31,989 bases of DNA from an uncultured Porphyromonas sp. (GTDB lineage Bacteria > Bacteroidota > Bacteroidia > Bacteroidales > Porphyromonadaceae), in the NCBI GenBank assembly GCA_900539155.1, contig UQBE01000023.1, positions 1-31,989 of the forward strand, in the 5' to 3' direction. A program made the position numbers and the translations under genes. This document shows positions 8,601-16,961 of the stretch, in pieces. The notes under the pieces were generated by a model. That model saw only the letters and a program-made list of their open reading frames with translations, did not search any database and was not told the origin of the DNA. Every line of letters starts with the position of its first letter. Position 1 is the first letter of the stretch.

Positions 8601-10547
8601 CGCTAGGTGTAGTCCCGTCAGCTGTCCATCAAGTAGATGCGTCTCGGCGAAGTCACTGTAGAAGTCGGCCGTCAGTCTCACACGCCCCTCTAGGATGCTG
8701 TCGCTTAAGCCGAGAGCTTGCAAGTCTAGATGAGACACATTGAGGTCCGCTTTTCCTCCGATGGTCGGACGACCTCCTGCAGTTAAAAGGTCTCCCTCTA
8801 TCGTCCCGGATAGCTGAGCCGAGGGGTCGTCTGCTTTCAAAGTAGCCGATAGAGCACCTCCTTGTAGCGATCCGCTGAGAGAGAGACCGCGTAGCTTATA
8901 GGCGTTGTAGTTCACCTCGTCTAGAGAGACTGCTAGTAGCCCCTTCAGATGCTGGTCGCTTAGGGAGAAGCCCTGTCCATCCGCTTTGATGGTGCCTGAG
9001 ACTATGCCGATGGAGTCTTGCGGGATAAACTGTCCTAAGTCAAGACCGCGTAGCTCTCCGTCTACTTTGTAGCGTTGCTGTCGGAGCGCGTATGCTCCCT
9101 GCAGTGTGAGCGACCCTCTAGGGGTGCCTAGCTGTAGGTCAGCTTTAACCTGCTCTCCGTGGAGTGAGCCGTCGAGGTCTAAGTTCATTCGAGCGGGAAG
9201 GGTCACAGAGGATGAGCCTTCCTTCAGTCCTGCCAAGGCGAGGAGTAGCTTGGCTGCAGGACCGGTCTGTACGGAGCCTTGTAGTGAGACGACACGTCGC
9301 TGCTCATCAAGCGGATCGGTCGCATGACCAGTGGCAGATAGAGTGAAGAAGCCTTCCTGCTGTAGCTCTAGGTTGTATATGTCCAGTGAAGAGAGTGACC
9401 CTCGTGAGCGTAGGTCTATCGTGAGCGGCACGTCAGCCAGATGCTTGTAGTCGCTCGTGCGGTAGAGCATGCTATCGAGGCTAATGCGTGTGTAGTAGTA
9501 GATATCCTGCGGTGCCAGAGTACCCTTGAGATCAGCGGTGACTAGTGCTTTTCGATCTTTTTGGAAGAGAGATAAGGGCAAGATTAAGTCGCCCGAGAGC
9601 TGGCTCTGAGGGGTTGCTAAGGCGAAGTTGCGCATGTTCACCACATTATCTGCCAGCTCAAAGTAACCCTCAAACTTATCTACCTGAGCACCGCTCTGCT
9701 CCTTTATGGCTAGCTGGTTGATATCCATTTTCAGCACGCCATGACTATCGATGTAAAGGTCCTCCAGATCTACCAGCGCATCGTGGTAGGACATATGATT
9801 ATAGTCTACATAGGGAAGCTCCACATGAGCGGTGTCTCTGGCGTATGTCGCCCGAGCGAGATCCATATTGACCCGCTCAATCAGTAGGTTAAAGTCGGGT
9901 ATCTCGACCAGCAATCTATCTACGGAACCACTATTAATCTGCGCATCCGTATGAATGCCCGAGGGGTAAAGATGTATATAGCTAGAAAAGCGGGTCAGGT
10001 CAATCCGATTCACATCAATGCTAATAGGAGGTCCCGGCTCGCTAGTTTCGGTCGTGTCGACCTGCGTATAAGCAAAGAAGCCATCCGCTAGAGAGACCGC
10101 CGCAATATCTATATCCATCGAGCTCAAGTCCACCTGCACATGTCCCGCCTCCATACGCCCCAGACGAGCATCGATACGACTACGGTTGAGACTATCCAGA
10201 GGCATCGCCACCAGCGCATCGCTCAGCTCCAGACGGGGAGCCTCTAGTCGCTTGTTGAGTAGTGGTACAAGTGGCAAACTGGTATGAAGTTCACTGACCC
10301 AAAGAACCGTGTCAGCACCCTCTGTCGCCAGAAGCTTGTTGACACGAAGTCTCAGAGGGAAGCTAATTCGCATCTCCTCTACGCTAATCTCCCAGCCCGT
10401 CTGCTCCTCGAGTGTCTGGACCAGTCGTCCGACTGCCCAGCGCTGCACACTAGGCAAGTAGGCCGCCCCTATGAGAAGCAGGATCAATGCCAGAGGCACT
10501 AGGATGAGAGTCCAAAAGAGCTTACGACGTCTTCGTACTGGGTTCAT
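5673..10547 (-). CDS. tamB: TamB: inner-membrane-anchored translocation/assembly module protein
   Basis: A 1624-residue protein with one N-terminal membrane anchor (residues 9-31, after an RRRRK cluster), then a very long series of beta-strand repeats of AsmA/TamB type. The conserved DUF490 (TamB C-terminal) domain lies near the end, recognisable by MSVEQVLSSVAMSELN, SFSRRFLNDRIRFVIGGRV and FEYRLDEAGRQYVTLF. The last ~50 residues are Pro/Ser/Thr-rich. TamB forms a hydrophobic groove that spans the periplasm and works with the Omp85 protein encoded directly downstream; roles in outer-membrane protein assembly and phospholipid transport are proposed for the family. The size is normal for Bacteroidota. 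The ORF is intact and is the first gene of the tamB-tamL operon. Confidence 0.92.
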   Translation of the reverse strand: MNPVRRRRKLFWTLILVPLALILLLIGAAYLPSVQRWAVGRLVQTLEEQTGWEISVEEMRISFPLRLRVNKLLATEGADTVLWVSELHTSLPLVPLLNKRLEAPRLELSDALVAMPLDSLNRSRIDARLGRMEAGHVQVDLSSMDIDIAAVSLADGFFAYTQVDTTETSEPGPPISIDVNRIDLTRFSSYIHLYPSGIHTDAQINSGSVDRLLVEIPDFNLLIERVNMDLARATYARDTAHVELPYVDYNHMSYHDALVDLEDLYIDSHGVLKMDINQLAIKEQSGAQVDKFEGYFELADNVVNMRNFALATPQSQLSGDLILPLSLFQKDRKALVTADLKGTLAPQDIYYYTRISLDSMLYRTSDYKHLADVPLTIDLRSRGSLSSLDIYNLELQQEGFFTLSATGHATDPLDEQRRVVSLQGSVQTGPAAKLLLALAGLKEGSSSVTLPARMNLDLDGSLHGEQVKADLQLGTPRGSLTLQGAYALRQQRYKVDGELRGLDLGQFIPQDSIGIVSGTIKADGQGFSLSDQHLKGLLAVSLDEVNYNAYKLRGLSLSGSLQGGALSATLKADDPSAQLSGTIEGDLLTAGGRPTIGGKADLNVSHLDLQALGLSDSILEGRVRLTADFYSDFAETHLLDGQLTGLHLAMGAQEMESEQINLHLASDTTQVTAQLSGEDIDLRVATQEGLGSLLTSITGVSKWAGSYHFDTPSLTAYSDLMAVLPNAHVSLHMGTEHPLQTLLEQYNISLEALDADLLTSPDLGINGRIQLHQLQYDTLQCDEALLQLTTLSPSRPILFDHLTHVSQMLPSESMRPLLLSNLSSQFSSDRQDKYYNHPLLQVDLTLEGDRREHQPPYKIIGSAQTDLVAMNLDLDWLRDHELYYSLGASGYYNAHGFGISLSNKDIYLAGEQLRANEDNALFYFHKDNQIFANLELTNPRGTKISLHSDLDEPSNVQSLLCNVQRLELSDLSRVLHLPRMSGRTFMDVRIERVDDQYRATGDLSVNEMTYMDGSLGNVSVAFFYEPRDNASHYVTAQVSSNGNLALTADGIYHSREQKEALDMKATFESFPLRLANPFLGGNLISLEGTLDGSLAITGTPKNPLLNGRPHITDGSIALALTGNKYNLDSRPLPISQSRLTLEDYQLTLQGKETSLYLDGWISLFGPEALKSDLRLYADHAQVIDSKYHNKQSIYGRAILSADLRLQGYLTAPQLRGSVTLHGGTNATYVMSQASIKAQDNMSGVVEFVNLTDSVAEEVPSELRTHTLGRMDLSVALHIEPAVQIGVDLSSRGQDYVRIQGGGDLRLKYPPLGTMSLVGRYDFNGGEVQYEFPVVGRRHFDINPESYLVWSGEPMDPYLHFIASQKVRADVTEGDHSHKVDFEVSIKADENLKDMSLAFDLAAPEDLGTQTKLSAMSDEERGKQAVAMLVSGTFLASDLGQMSVEQVLSSVAMSELNNLTGKLLQGTSLSLGMELGGYNQSQLQQTNYTYSFSRRFLNDRIRFVIGGRVASGNLPTNYEQTFIDNVTFEYRLDEAGRQYVTLFHRRNSDNMLEGIVTETGAGYLVKLKTRRFVDLLDPRNYMWWQKKESSAKLAEDTPDSSTDSVSHPVPLPPDTVTSTTHAPQP

Positions 10548-10643
10548 ACACTATACTATATAGTATCCTGGTTAGAGTGCCGACAGCCTTCATCGAGACT
10601 AGCCAAGACTAGCTTACTATCGGATCAGACGACTAGATGGTTG

Positions 10644-10683
10644 CAAAGATACAAATTTAGCTTTAAGAGCTTGTCAATTGACA
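10644..10683 (-). promoter_or_regulatory. tamB promoter region with a perfect palindrome
   Basis: On the minus strand TATCTTTG (plus 10644-10651) fits the -7 consensus. A perfect 12-base palindrome TGTCAATTGACA (10672-10683) sits where the -33 element should be, and could be a regulator site. The leader to the tamB start is about 90 bases. Confidence 0.45.
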
Positions 10684-10720
10684 GCCTTCATCATCGATAG
10701 TTTCAGAAGGGTAGTGACAG

Positions 10721-11275
10721 CTAATCTAAGCTGTGGTGCGTCTCAAGATAAGGTGTGCAGAGGTCGTAGATAGCTATGCCAGTAGCGACGCTCACATTGA
10801 GCGAATGCTTGGTGCCGTACTGAGGTATCTCCAGACAGTAATCGGCATACTGAATGACTTCGTCGGAGACCCCATGCACCTCGTTGCCTACAATCAGTAC
10901 AGCACCACGGTCGTCTAGCGGAGGCTGGTTGCCAAGGGTTATGCTCTGATGCGTCTGCTCGAGGGCGAGGATGGTGCGTCCCTCCTGTCGGTAGTACTCT
11001 AGTAGCTCGATAGCGGAGCCTAGGTGTCGCCACGGCACCGCCTCCTCGGCACCGATGGCTGTCTTGTGAATGAGCGGGTGCGGTGGACAGCCTGTGATGC
11101 CGACGAGAATAAGCTCCTCGAGGCGAAAGGCGTCTGCCGTACGAAAGATAGAGCCGACATTATGCATACTGCGCACATTGTCGAGGAGGATGGTGAGTGG
11201 CACCTTGGGCGCCGTGTGATACTCCTCGGTGGTGAGACGCTGCATTTCTAGGATAGAGGTTTTCTCGATAGACAT
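10721..11275 (-). CDS. SpoU/TrmH-family RNA 2'-O-methyltransferase
   Basis: This 184-residue protein carries all three SPOUT motifs: motif 1 DNVRSMHNVGSIFRTADAF (residues 32-50, with the catalytic Asn and Arg), motif 2 LIVGNEVHGVS, and motif 3 SLNVSVATGIAIYDL. It should transfer a methyl group from S-adenosylmethionine to a ribose 2'-OH of tRNA or rRNA; the exact target cannot be told from sequence. It is a short form without an N-terminal substrate-binding domain. It is the last gene of a three-gene minus-strand operon, 18 bases after the SUI1-like gene. A small inverted repeat (10717-10734) overlaps the stop codon. Confidence 0.88.
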   Translation of the reverse strand: MSIEKTSILEMQRLTTEEYHTAPKVPLTILLDNVRSMHNVGSIFRTADAFRLEELILVGITGCPPHPLIHKTAIGAEEAVPWRHLGSAIELLEYYRQEGRTILALEQTHQSITLGNQPPLDDRGAVLIVGNEVHGVSDEVIQYADYCLEIPQYGTKHSLNVSVATGIAIYDLCTPYLETHHSLD

Positions 11276-11293
11276 AGCAGGATGGGGGAAGCT

Positions 11294-11647
11294 TTACTTC
11301 GTGTCTTTGTACCCTTTGGACTGAAGGAGCTCGATGAGCTTCTCCTTATTGTTTTGCTGGATTAATATCTCTCCATCACGTGTGGAGCCACCACAGCCGA
11401 GCGACTGTTTGAGCTGTCGGGCGAGGTCTGAGAGGTCGTCGTCAGAGCCGACGAAGCCTCTGATGATTAGTGCCTCCTTACCCCCTCTACCAGCTCGTGA
11501 GTACTCGATGCGTAGTCGTTGCTGTGCGGCCGGGAGGGTCTCTGTCTCGACACGCTCATCTTGTGGTGTCCAGTCGGGGGCGGTGCTGTAGACGATGCCA
11601 CCCGTGGAGGGTGCTTTGCTCTTTTTCTTACTCATAGCTGTGGTCAA
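11294..11647 (-). CDS. SUI1/YciH-family translation factor
   Basis: The 117-residue product has a basic N-terminus (SKKKSK) and a SUI1 domain in residues 45-117, including RLRIEYSRAGRGGKEALIIR, LKQSLGCGGS and the I-L-I-Q end strand. Bacterial relatives (YciH) are eIF1-like and bind the small ribosomal subunit, probably affecting start selection. The first ATG (11647) overlaps the stop of the upstream kinase gene by four bases, but translation could also begin at the second Met (11635), which looks more like the usual family start. It lies between a nucleoside kinase and an RNA methyltransferase, in one operon. Confidence 0.85.
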   Translation of the reverse strand: MTTAMSKKKSKAPSTGGIVYSTAPDWTPQDERVETETLPAAQQRLRIEYSRAGRGGKEALIIRGFVGSDDDLSDLARQLKQSLGCGGSTRDGEILIQQNNKEKLIELLQSKGYKDTK

Positions 11648-13311
11648 TAGTGAAATGAACTACCTCCGACGAACTCACGTAGGAGGGAGGTCGATGGTAC
11701 CTCGTCAAAGGGGGCGGGGCGTACATGCTCTAGGAAGCGAAGTAGGCGACGCGCCTCGCTGTACTCCTGTACACAGGCGGGAACTTGGTAGAGGATACGC
11801 TCGGCAAGCGTCTTGAGGACAGCGACCTCGTACATGAGGGCACTGTTGAAGAGGACGTTGGCTCTCTGCTGATAGGGGAAGATCCATCGCTCCTCACCAG
11901 CACGCACGCTGTGCCAGCGACTGATGGTGTCGATAGCTGAGTAGCCTCTATAATTATGGTCACGTACCATACGTCTGAGGAGACGTATATCGGTGCTAGG
12001 GATGCGGTTGTGTGCATCCAGGCCGATGGCGGTTAGAGCACTGATGTAAATATTGTAGGTGAGATGCTGTAGGTCCTCGGGGATGAGTAGCGGATTGAGT
12101 GCATGAATACCCTCGATGAGGAGTAGGTCGCCCTCACCAAGCTGTAGGAGCTCCTTCTGATAGACTCTTGTCCCTTGGGTAAAATCAAAGATAGGCATGT
12201 CAACCAGCTCGCCCGCTAGTAGTCGACGCAAATCACTGGCAAAGAGCTCTAGGTCTAGTGCCTCGATATGCTCATAGTCGTACTCCCCATCGTCATCCAA
12301 GGGGGTCAACTCACGAGCTACGAAGTAGTTGTCGAGCGATATCTGGTGAGGGCGAAGGTAGTTCGCCATAAGCTGCAGGCGTAGTCGCTTGGTAAAGGTG
12401 GTCTTGCCCGATGAGGAGGGACCTGCGACCAGTACGATGCGCACGCCCTTCTGGTAAGCCTCGGCTATCTCTGTGGCGATGGCGGCTATCTCCTTCTCCT
12501 GTGCAGCCTCGGCGACCTGCACGATTTCGGAGAAGTGTCCCGTTCCGATTGCTTTGTTGAGACTACCCACATAACTTACATCGAGCAGGTCGAGCAGACG
12601 AGACTGCTTGTCAAAGACCTCACGCATCGGCTGCTGTGGCTCGAAGGGTGCTAGCTCTGTCGGCTTGACTATCGAAGGTACACGGATTAGTACGCCTCCG
12701 AGATAGGGTACGAGGTCGTAGAGCTGGACTTGTCCTGTGGAGAGAAGCAGCGAGCCGTAGTAGTTGTCTGGGTAGCCATCGAGATAGTGATAAGTGACGT
12801 AGGGCTGACCGCTGGAGGTGATGAGATCCACCTTGTCCATCTCTCCCATAGCGGTAAAAATCTGCACCGCCTCTTCGGCTGGCACGGTGCGACGCTCGAA
12901 GGGTAGGTCGGCAGCTATGAGATGGTCTATGCGTCGCTTGACGAGGGTGAGCTGCTCATCAGTAATGCCCTTGTCGCCACACTTGACCACGCTAAAGTAG
13001 CCTCCCGAGAGAGAGTGACGTACGCTCAGGTGATAGTGAGGCAGCTCGTCGTGGAGTGCTTTGGCAAAGAGGAGGCAGAGAGAGCGCAGATAGGTGTGCC
13101 GGCCACTCTCCTCGGTGAGCCCGACGAACTCCACCTGACAGGATTCGCGGAGCCTCCAGTCGAGTGCCACGGTGAGATTGTTGACCCGTGCATTGACTGG
13201 CTCGAAGCCAAGTGTCGTACGATAGCTCTGTGCGATTTGGTAGAGTGTTGCCCCAGGGGGGACGCTGAGATATTCGTCGAGATTAGTACAGTATATCGAT
13301 AGATTCTCCAT
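11644..13311 (-). CDS. Nucleoside (uridine-like) kinase with N-terminal TGS-type domain
   Basis: A 555-residue two-part protein. Residues 1-65 resemble a TGS domain and 70-220 the second additional domain of threonyl-tRNA synthetase (including HYHLSVRHSLSGGYFSV). Residues 290-555 are a P-loop kinase of the uridine kinase/phosphoribulokinase family, with Walker A GPSSSGKTT (297-305), ISLDNYF (324-330), DYEHIEALD and LLIEGIHALNP. It probably phosphorylates a nucleoside with ATP or GTP. The fusion is widespread in Bacteroidota and Firmicutes; the role of the synthetase-like part is not established. It is first in an operon with a SUI1-like factor and an RNA methyltransferase, so a link to translation is plausible (inference). 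Confidence 0.85.
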   Translation of the reverse strand: MENLSIYCTNLDEYLSVPPGATLYQIAQSYRTTLGFEPVNARVNNLTVALDWRLRESCQVEFVGLTEESGRHTYLRSLCLLFAKALHDELPHYHLSVRHSLSGGYFSVVKCGDKGITDEQLTLVKRRIDHLIAADLPFERRTVPAEEAVQIFTAMGEMDKVDLITSSGQPYVTYHYLDGYPDNYYGSLLLSTGQVQLYDLVPYLGGVLIRVPSIVKPTELAPFEPQQPMREVFDKQSRLLDLLDVSYVGSLNKAIGTGHFSEIVQVAEAAQEKEIAAIATEIAEAYQKGVRIVLVAGPSSSGKTTFTKRLRLQLMANYLRPHQISLDNYFVARELTPLDDDGEYDYEHIEALDLELFASDLRRLLAGELVDMPIFDFTQGTRVYQKELLQLGEGDLLLIEGIHALNPLLIPEDLQHLTYNIYISALTAIGLDAHNRIPSTDIRLLRRMVRDHNYRGYSAIDTISRWHSVRAGEERWIFPYQQRANVLFNSALMYEVAVLKTLAERILYQVPACVQEYSEARRLLRFLEHVRPAPFDEVPSTSLLREFVGGSSFHY

Positions 13312-13350
13312 AAATAGTCGAGGGAAATTGAGATGATTTAGTAGAAAAGG

Positions 13351-13382
13351 TTAGGCTAAGCAGTCCAAAATCGCTACCTTTG
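13351..13382 (+). promoter_or_regulatory. Probable promoter of the Na/Pi cotransporter gene
   Basis: TACCTTTG (13375-13382) is a good -7 element. The upstream element is weak (TTAG near 13351, about 20 bases away). The leader would be about 155 bases. Confidence 0.42.
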
Positions 13383-13544
13383 CGTTGCGAAGTTACGAAA
13401 TAGCTATCACCAAGAGACTATAATCGATCACACGATGTCGCTCAGTCGCCTTGGAATGCGGTACGAATATTGGTCTCTGGCTGGGCTGTAGCTCAGGCTC
13501 GGGGAGCTTTCGCACGATAATGATATACAAGCAACGATATACTC

Positions 13545-15362
13545 ATGACGTTTACTCTGTTTGACTTTATCTATCTACTAGGCTCGCTAGGACTCTTTCT
13601 CTTCGGCATGAAAATCATGAGCGAGGGCATCCAAAAGGCGGCGGGCGATAGGATGCGTCAGATACTCTCAGCGATGACCTCTCGTCGCGTCTTAGGTCTT
13701 CTCACGGGTGTCTTCGTGACAGCCTTGGTGCAGTCTTCGAGTGCTACGACACTGATGGTCGTCAGCTTTGTCAATGCGGGACTCCTCCAGCTCGGGCAGG
13801 CTATATCGGTCATTATGGGTGCCAACATCGGTACGACCGTCACCGCTTGGGTCATCACCCTCTTCGGATTTAAGATAGACATATCGACCTTCGCCATACC
13901 GCTCTTTGCCGTCTCTATACCGCTTATCTATACAAAGCGGGAGCAACTCAACTCGCTCGGAGAGTTCCTGATAGGCTTCTCGCTACTCTTCCTCGGGTTG
14001 CAGTTCCTCAAGGACTCCATGCCAGACCTCCAGAGCCACCCCGAGGCACTCGCCTTCCTTCAGAGCTACACCGATATGGGCTTTCTGTCCATTCTGATCT
14101 TCCTCCTGATAGGTACGATTATGACGCTACTGGTGCAGTCCTCCAGTGCTACGGTAGCGATTACGCTCATCATGTGTTCAAAAGGGTGGATACCCTTCGA
14201 GATTGCTACGGCAATGATTCTAGGCGAAAACATCGGTACAACCATCACTGCAAACCTGGCAGCCCTCGGAGCTAATGTCAATGCGAAGCGAGCTGCACTC
14301 TCACACCTGCTATTCAACGTCTTCGGTGTGCTACTCGTCCTAATCTTCTTCTACCCCTTTACCAATATGATCGCCAACTGGCTGATGAATATGGGGGTAG
14401 GTGATCCACGCGAGCTATATGAGTACACCTCTCGTCTCAGTCAGGTCTATGACCCTGCAAGTATGAGTGCCATCTCCTCGACAGATATACTCGCCGATCC
14501 ATCGCTTGCAGCGATACAGGCTCAGATTATGTCCCTTGCAGCTACGGTCTCCATCGGTCTCTCGCTCTTCCACACCACCTTCAACATACTGAACGCCTTT
14601 GTCATGATCTGGTTCGTACCTGTCTATGTCAAGATTTGCCAGCGAGCTATCCCAATGAAGAAGTCTAAGAAGGGTGACACAGAGCAGACACACCTACGCT
14701 ACATACGTGCTGGTATCCTACCAACGGGTGAGATCGGTCTGCTACAAGTGCAGCAAGAGCTAGCCGAGTACGCCAGCCGAGTATCGCAGATGATGTCTTA
14801 CTGTGAGGGGATGCTCAAGACGGACAACCCCCTCGAGCTCAAGAAGCTCTACAACAAGTGCGAGCAGGAGGAGGACATCTCCGATGCCGTAGAGGTCGAG
14901 ATAGCCGACTACCTCAACAAGATCTCACATACGGAGCTAGGCAAGGAGTCACAGAGCGACATACTCGTCTACTACCGCGTAGCGACCGAGATAGAGAGCG
15001 TCGCCGATGCTGCCGTGGGAATTGCCCGCGAGATAAATCGCTACCACCAGCTTGGTAAGAGTTACTCTGATACGGTGCGCAATAACCTCCTCCAAATCCA
15101 TATGATAGCCACAGAGACTGCACTCAAGATGGCCGAACTCCTCCGTCGTGACAAGCTCACGGAGGCTGACGCTCGTGAGAGCTACACACTAGAGAAGCAG
15201 CTAAACGACCTGCGTACCTTGCTGAAAGCTCAAAATATGGATAACGTCCGTACGCAGAAGTACGACTACCCCGAGTCCGTGAGCTATATGGACCTCGTAG
15301 GCTACTACGAGCAGCTAGGCGACTACGTGCTCAACGTCGTACAGGCAGCTACCAAGGGGTAG
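13545..15362 (+). CDS. Na/Pi cotransporter family protein with PhoU-like domain
   Basis: The 605-residue membrane protein has the two inverted Na/Pi-cotransport repeats. Each carries the signature QSSSAT (residues 63-68 and 198-203) and a G-x-N-I-G-T-T loop (92-98 and 227-233). Roughly nine membrane segments lie within residues 1-365. The C-terminal ~200 residues are soluble and helical, of PhoU type, and probably tie uptake to phosphate status. It should carry phosphate into the cell with sodium, although some family members have other anion substrates. It is a single-gene transcript from 13351-13382 to the shared terminator at 15434-15468. Confidence 0.9.
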   Translation: MTFTLFDFIYLLGSLGLFLFGMKIMSEGIQKAAGDRMRQILSAMTSRRVLGLLTGVFVTALVQSSSATTLMVVSFVNAGLLQLGQAISVIMGANIGTTVTAWVITLFGFKIDISTFAIPLFAVSIPLIYTKREQLNSLGEFLIGFSLLFLGLQFLKDSMPDLQSHPEALAFLQSYTDMGFLSILIFLLIGTIMTLLVQSSSATVAITLIMCSKGWIPFEIATAMILGENIGTTITANLAALGANVNAKRAALSHLLFNVFGVLLVLIFFYPFTNMIANWLMNMGVGDPRELYEYTSRLSQVYDPASMSAISSTDILADPSLAAIQAQIMSLAATVSIGLSLFHTTFNILNAFVMIWFVPVYVKICQRAIPMKKSKKGDTEQTHLRYIRAGILPTGEIGLLQVQQELAEYASRVSQMMSYCEGMLKTDNPLELKKLYNKCEQEEDISDAVEVEIADYLNKISHTELGKESQSDILVYYRVATEIESVADAAVGIAREINRYHQLGKSYSDTVRNNLLQIHMIATETALKMAELLRRDKLTEADARESYTLEKQLNDLRTLLKAQNMDNVRTQKYDYPESVSYMDLVGYYEQLGDYVLNVVQAATKG

Positions 15363-15433
15363 GCGCGCCTCTTAGCCTCGCTAGGTAAAGCTCACCTCCG
15401 AGTAGTCTTTCTACTCAAACACCAAACCATAGA

Positions 15434-15468
15434 AAAAGGCGGATCGCTCTCTCAGCGACCCGCCTTTT
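15434..15468. terminator. Bidirectional intrinsic terminator
   Basis: AAAAGGCGGATCGCT (15434-15448) pairs with AGCGACCCGCCTTTT (15454-15468) around CTCTC, with one A-C mismatch. The A-run before and T-run after serve the convergent genes on both strands. Confidence 0.88.
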
Positions 15469-15489
15469 GGGGTTTTATAGACCTTTAAA

Positions 15490-16743
15490 CTATTTCATCT
15501 GGTAGAAGGAGACAGGATTGCCCTCTACCTCTAGGACGGGTCCGTCGGAGACGGCGCCAGTCTTAGGATCGTAGGAGTAAAATCCGCTACGCTCCTTGCC
15601 TGCCGAGCCGATCATGATCTGATCGTTGTACCGCCCGAGGGCAACTGCGTGAGGATTGGACACTGGGACACCCTCGATCTGCTGGATGGTACGCTGCTCT
15701 AGGTCGATGACCGTAGGAATACAGTAGAGGGCTGTGTAGGGGTTCTTGCTCGTGGGGTCGAGCGCATAGATGCCCATTATGGCGACCGCCTTAGAGCCAG
15801 AGACGTAGCGCATCGATCCGATGTAGTTGGCGGGGAGCTTGGTCGTCTGGGGTAGGACGCCCTTGACCTCTATGTTGATCTCCGAGAGATTCATAGACCA
15901 TGAGGGGTCGATCTCGGTCTCACCCTTCTTGATGCGAACGATACCTCCAGGGAACTCAGGATTGAAGCCAAAGCTCCCCATGCAGAGTATGTACAGATCG
16001 CCCTTGTCATCGAGGAAGATCGAGTTAGCCACGATAGGACGGGTAGCGACAGAGAGCCCCGAGGTGGAGGAGGAAATCTTCTTCTCCACCTTGTCCGTTG
16101 CGATGTCTATGAGCGCCAGCTCGACCTCCTTGTGTAGTGGCATCCACTTGGAGTCCAACTGGCAGAGCCCTACGTAGAGCTTGCCGTCGCGTACTGCCAT
16201 AGCACCAGGCATCACATTGGTATCAGCGTGCTTGTACTGGTTGAGGTCTATCACGGCCGTCTTGGTCATCGTCTTGGGGTTAAACGCCCAGACCTGTCCG
16301 ATGTTTTGGAAGCTGATGTAAGCCTTCTCAGGAGAGACCTCGACCACATTGCAGGCACCAGCTCCTCCTGGGAGCTCCATAGCGCCACGCTTGGTGAACT
16401 GCAACTCCTTGCTTACGGTGTAGTAGACGAGCTCAGTCTTGCCCATACCCATATAGTCGGGTAGGACGTAGAGATGATCTCCGCAGTAGATAGGCTCCGT
16501 GCCGAAGCCGACTGGCACGCCACGGCTGTTGTCGTACTTCTTCGCCTCGATAGAGCCGATAGCCTGCAGGTATCCATTGCCTGAGGCTCCGTCCGCATTC
16601 ATTATTGAGGTGGAGAAGAGAATCCGCTCACTACCCGTCTGGGGTGTCGGCTTAGGCTCCTTGTCACAGCTAGTGAGCACTAGCCCTAGTAGAAGGACAG
16701 CGATAAGGGTGAGCCTGATGGTTAGTTTGTTGAATCTGTTCAT
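15490..16743 (-). CDS. DUF4374 lipoprotein partner of a TonB receptor
   Basis: I start at ATG 16743, giving 417 residues with a proper lipoprotein signal (hydrophobic 11-25, lipobox L23-T-S-C26). The frame is open further upstream, to 16965, but that part lies in a repeat element and lacks protein character. The mature protein has beta-propeller-like repeats: GEPIYCGDHLYVLPDY-like blades, VWAFNPKTMTKTAVIDLN, and GFYSYDPKTGAV at the end. This matches DUF4374, a Bacteroidota family encoded next to TonB-dependent receptors and suspected to take part in iron or siderophore uptake. It follows the receptor gene by 218 bases that contain a mobile repeat, and ends at the shared terminator. Confidence 0.82.
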   Translation of the reverse strand: MNRFNKLTIRLTLIAVLLLGLVLTSCDKEPKPTPQTGSERILFSTSIMNADGASGNGYLQAIGSIEAKKYDNSRGVPVGFGTEPIYCGDHLYVLPDYMGMGKTELVYYTVSKELQFTKRGAMELPGGAGACNVVEVSPEKAYISFQNIGQVWAFNPKTMTKTAVIDLNQYKHADTNVMPGAMAVRDGKLYVGLCQLDSKWMPLHKEVELALIDIATDKVEKKISSSTSGLSVATRPIVANSIFLDDKGDLYILCMGSFGFNPEFPGGIVRIKKGETEIDPSWSMNLSEINIEVKGVLPQTTKLPANYIGSMRYVSGSKAVAIMGIYALDPTSKNPYTALYCIPTVIDLEQRTIQQIEGVPVSNPHAVALGRYNDQIMIGSAGKERSGFYSYDPKTGAVSDGPVLEVEGNPVSFYQMK

Positions 16744-16778
16744 AGTGAAATCTGTTATTTGAATTGGTGAATATATAG

Positions 16779-16952
16779 TGAGACTGTTGGAAAAGTCAAC
16801 AGTCTCACAATCTTGCTTGCAAGATTGTCTTGACTTTGCAGAAAGGATGAAGCGCAAGGCGCTGAGGGTGAGGTCTGAAGGGAGCATACCTCCGTATGTG
16901 ACCGAAGCCGAATCCCGAAAGCAACACAGCGATTCGCCTTTATGCAACAGTC
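16779..16952. mobile_element. GACTGTTG-bounded MITE-like element inside the receptor operon
   Basis: The element is bounded by GACTGTTG (16782-16789) and CAACAGTC (16945-16952). Near the left end, TGAGACTGTTG (16779-16789) pairs perfectly with CAACAGTCTCA (16797-16807), followed at once by a second perfect hairpin, ACAATCTTG/CAAGATTGT (16807-16828, CTTG loop). Its right edge is ten bases from the receptor stop codon. The terminal hairpin is shared with the other repeats in the window (1363, 20931, 21248, 31806); the interior is different. Confidence 0.6.
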
Positions 16953-16961
16953 TGATAGTTG

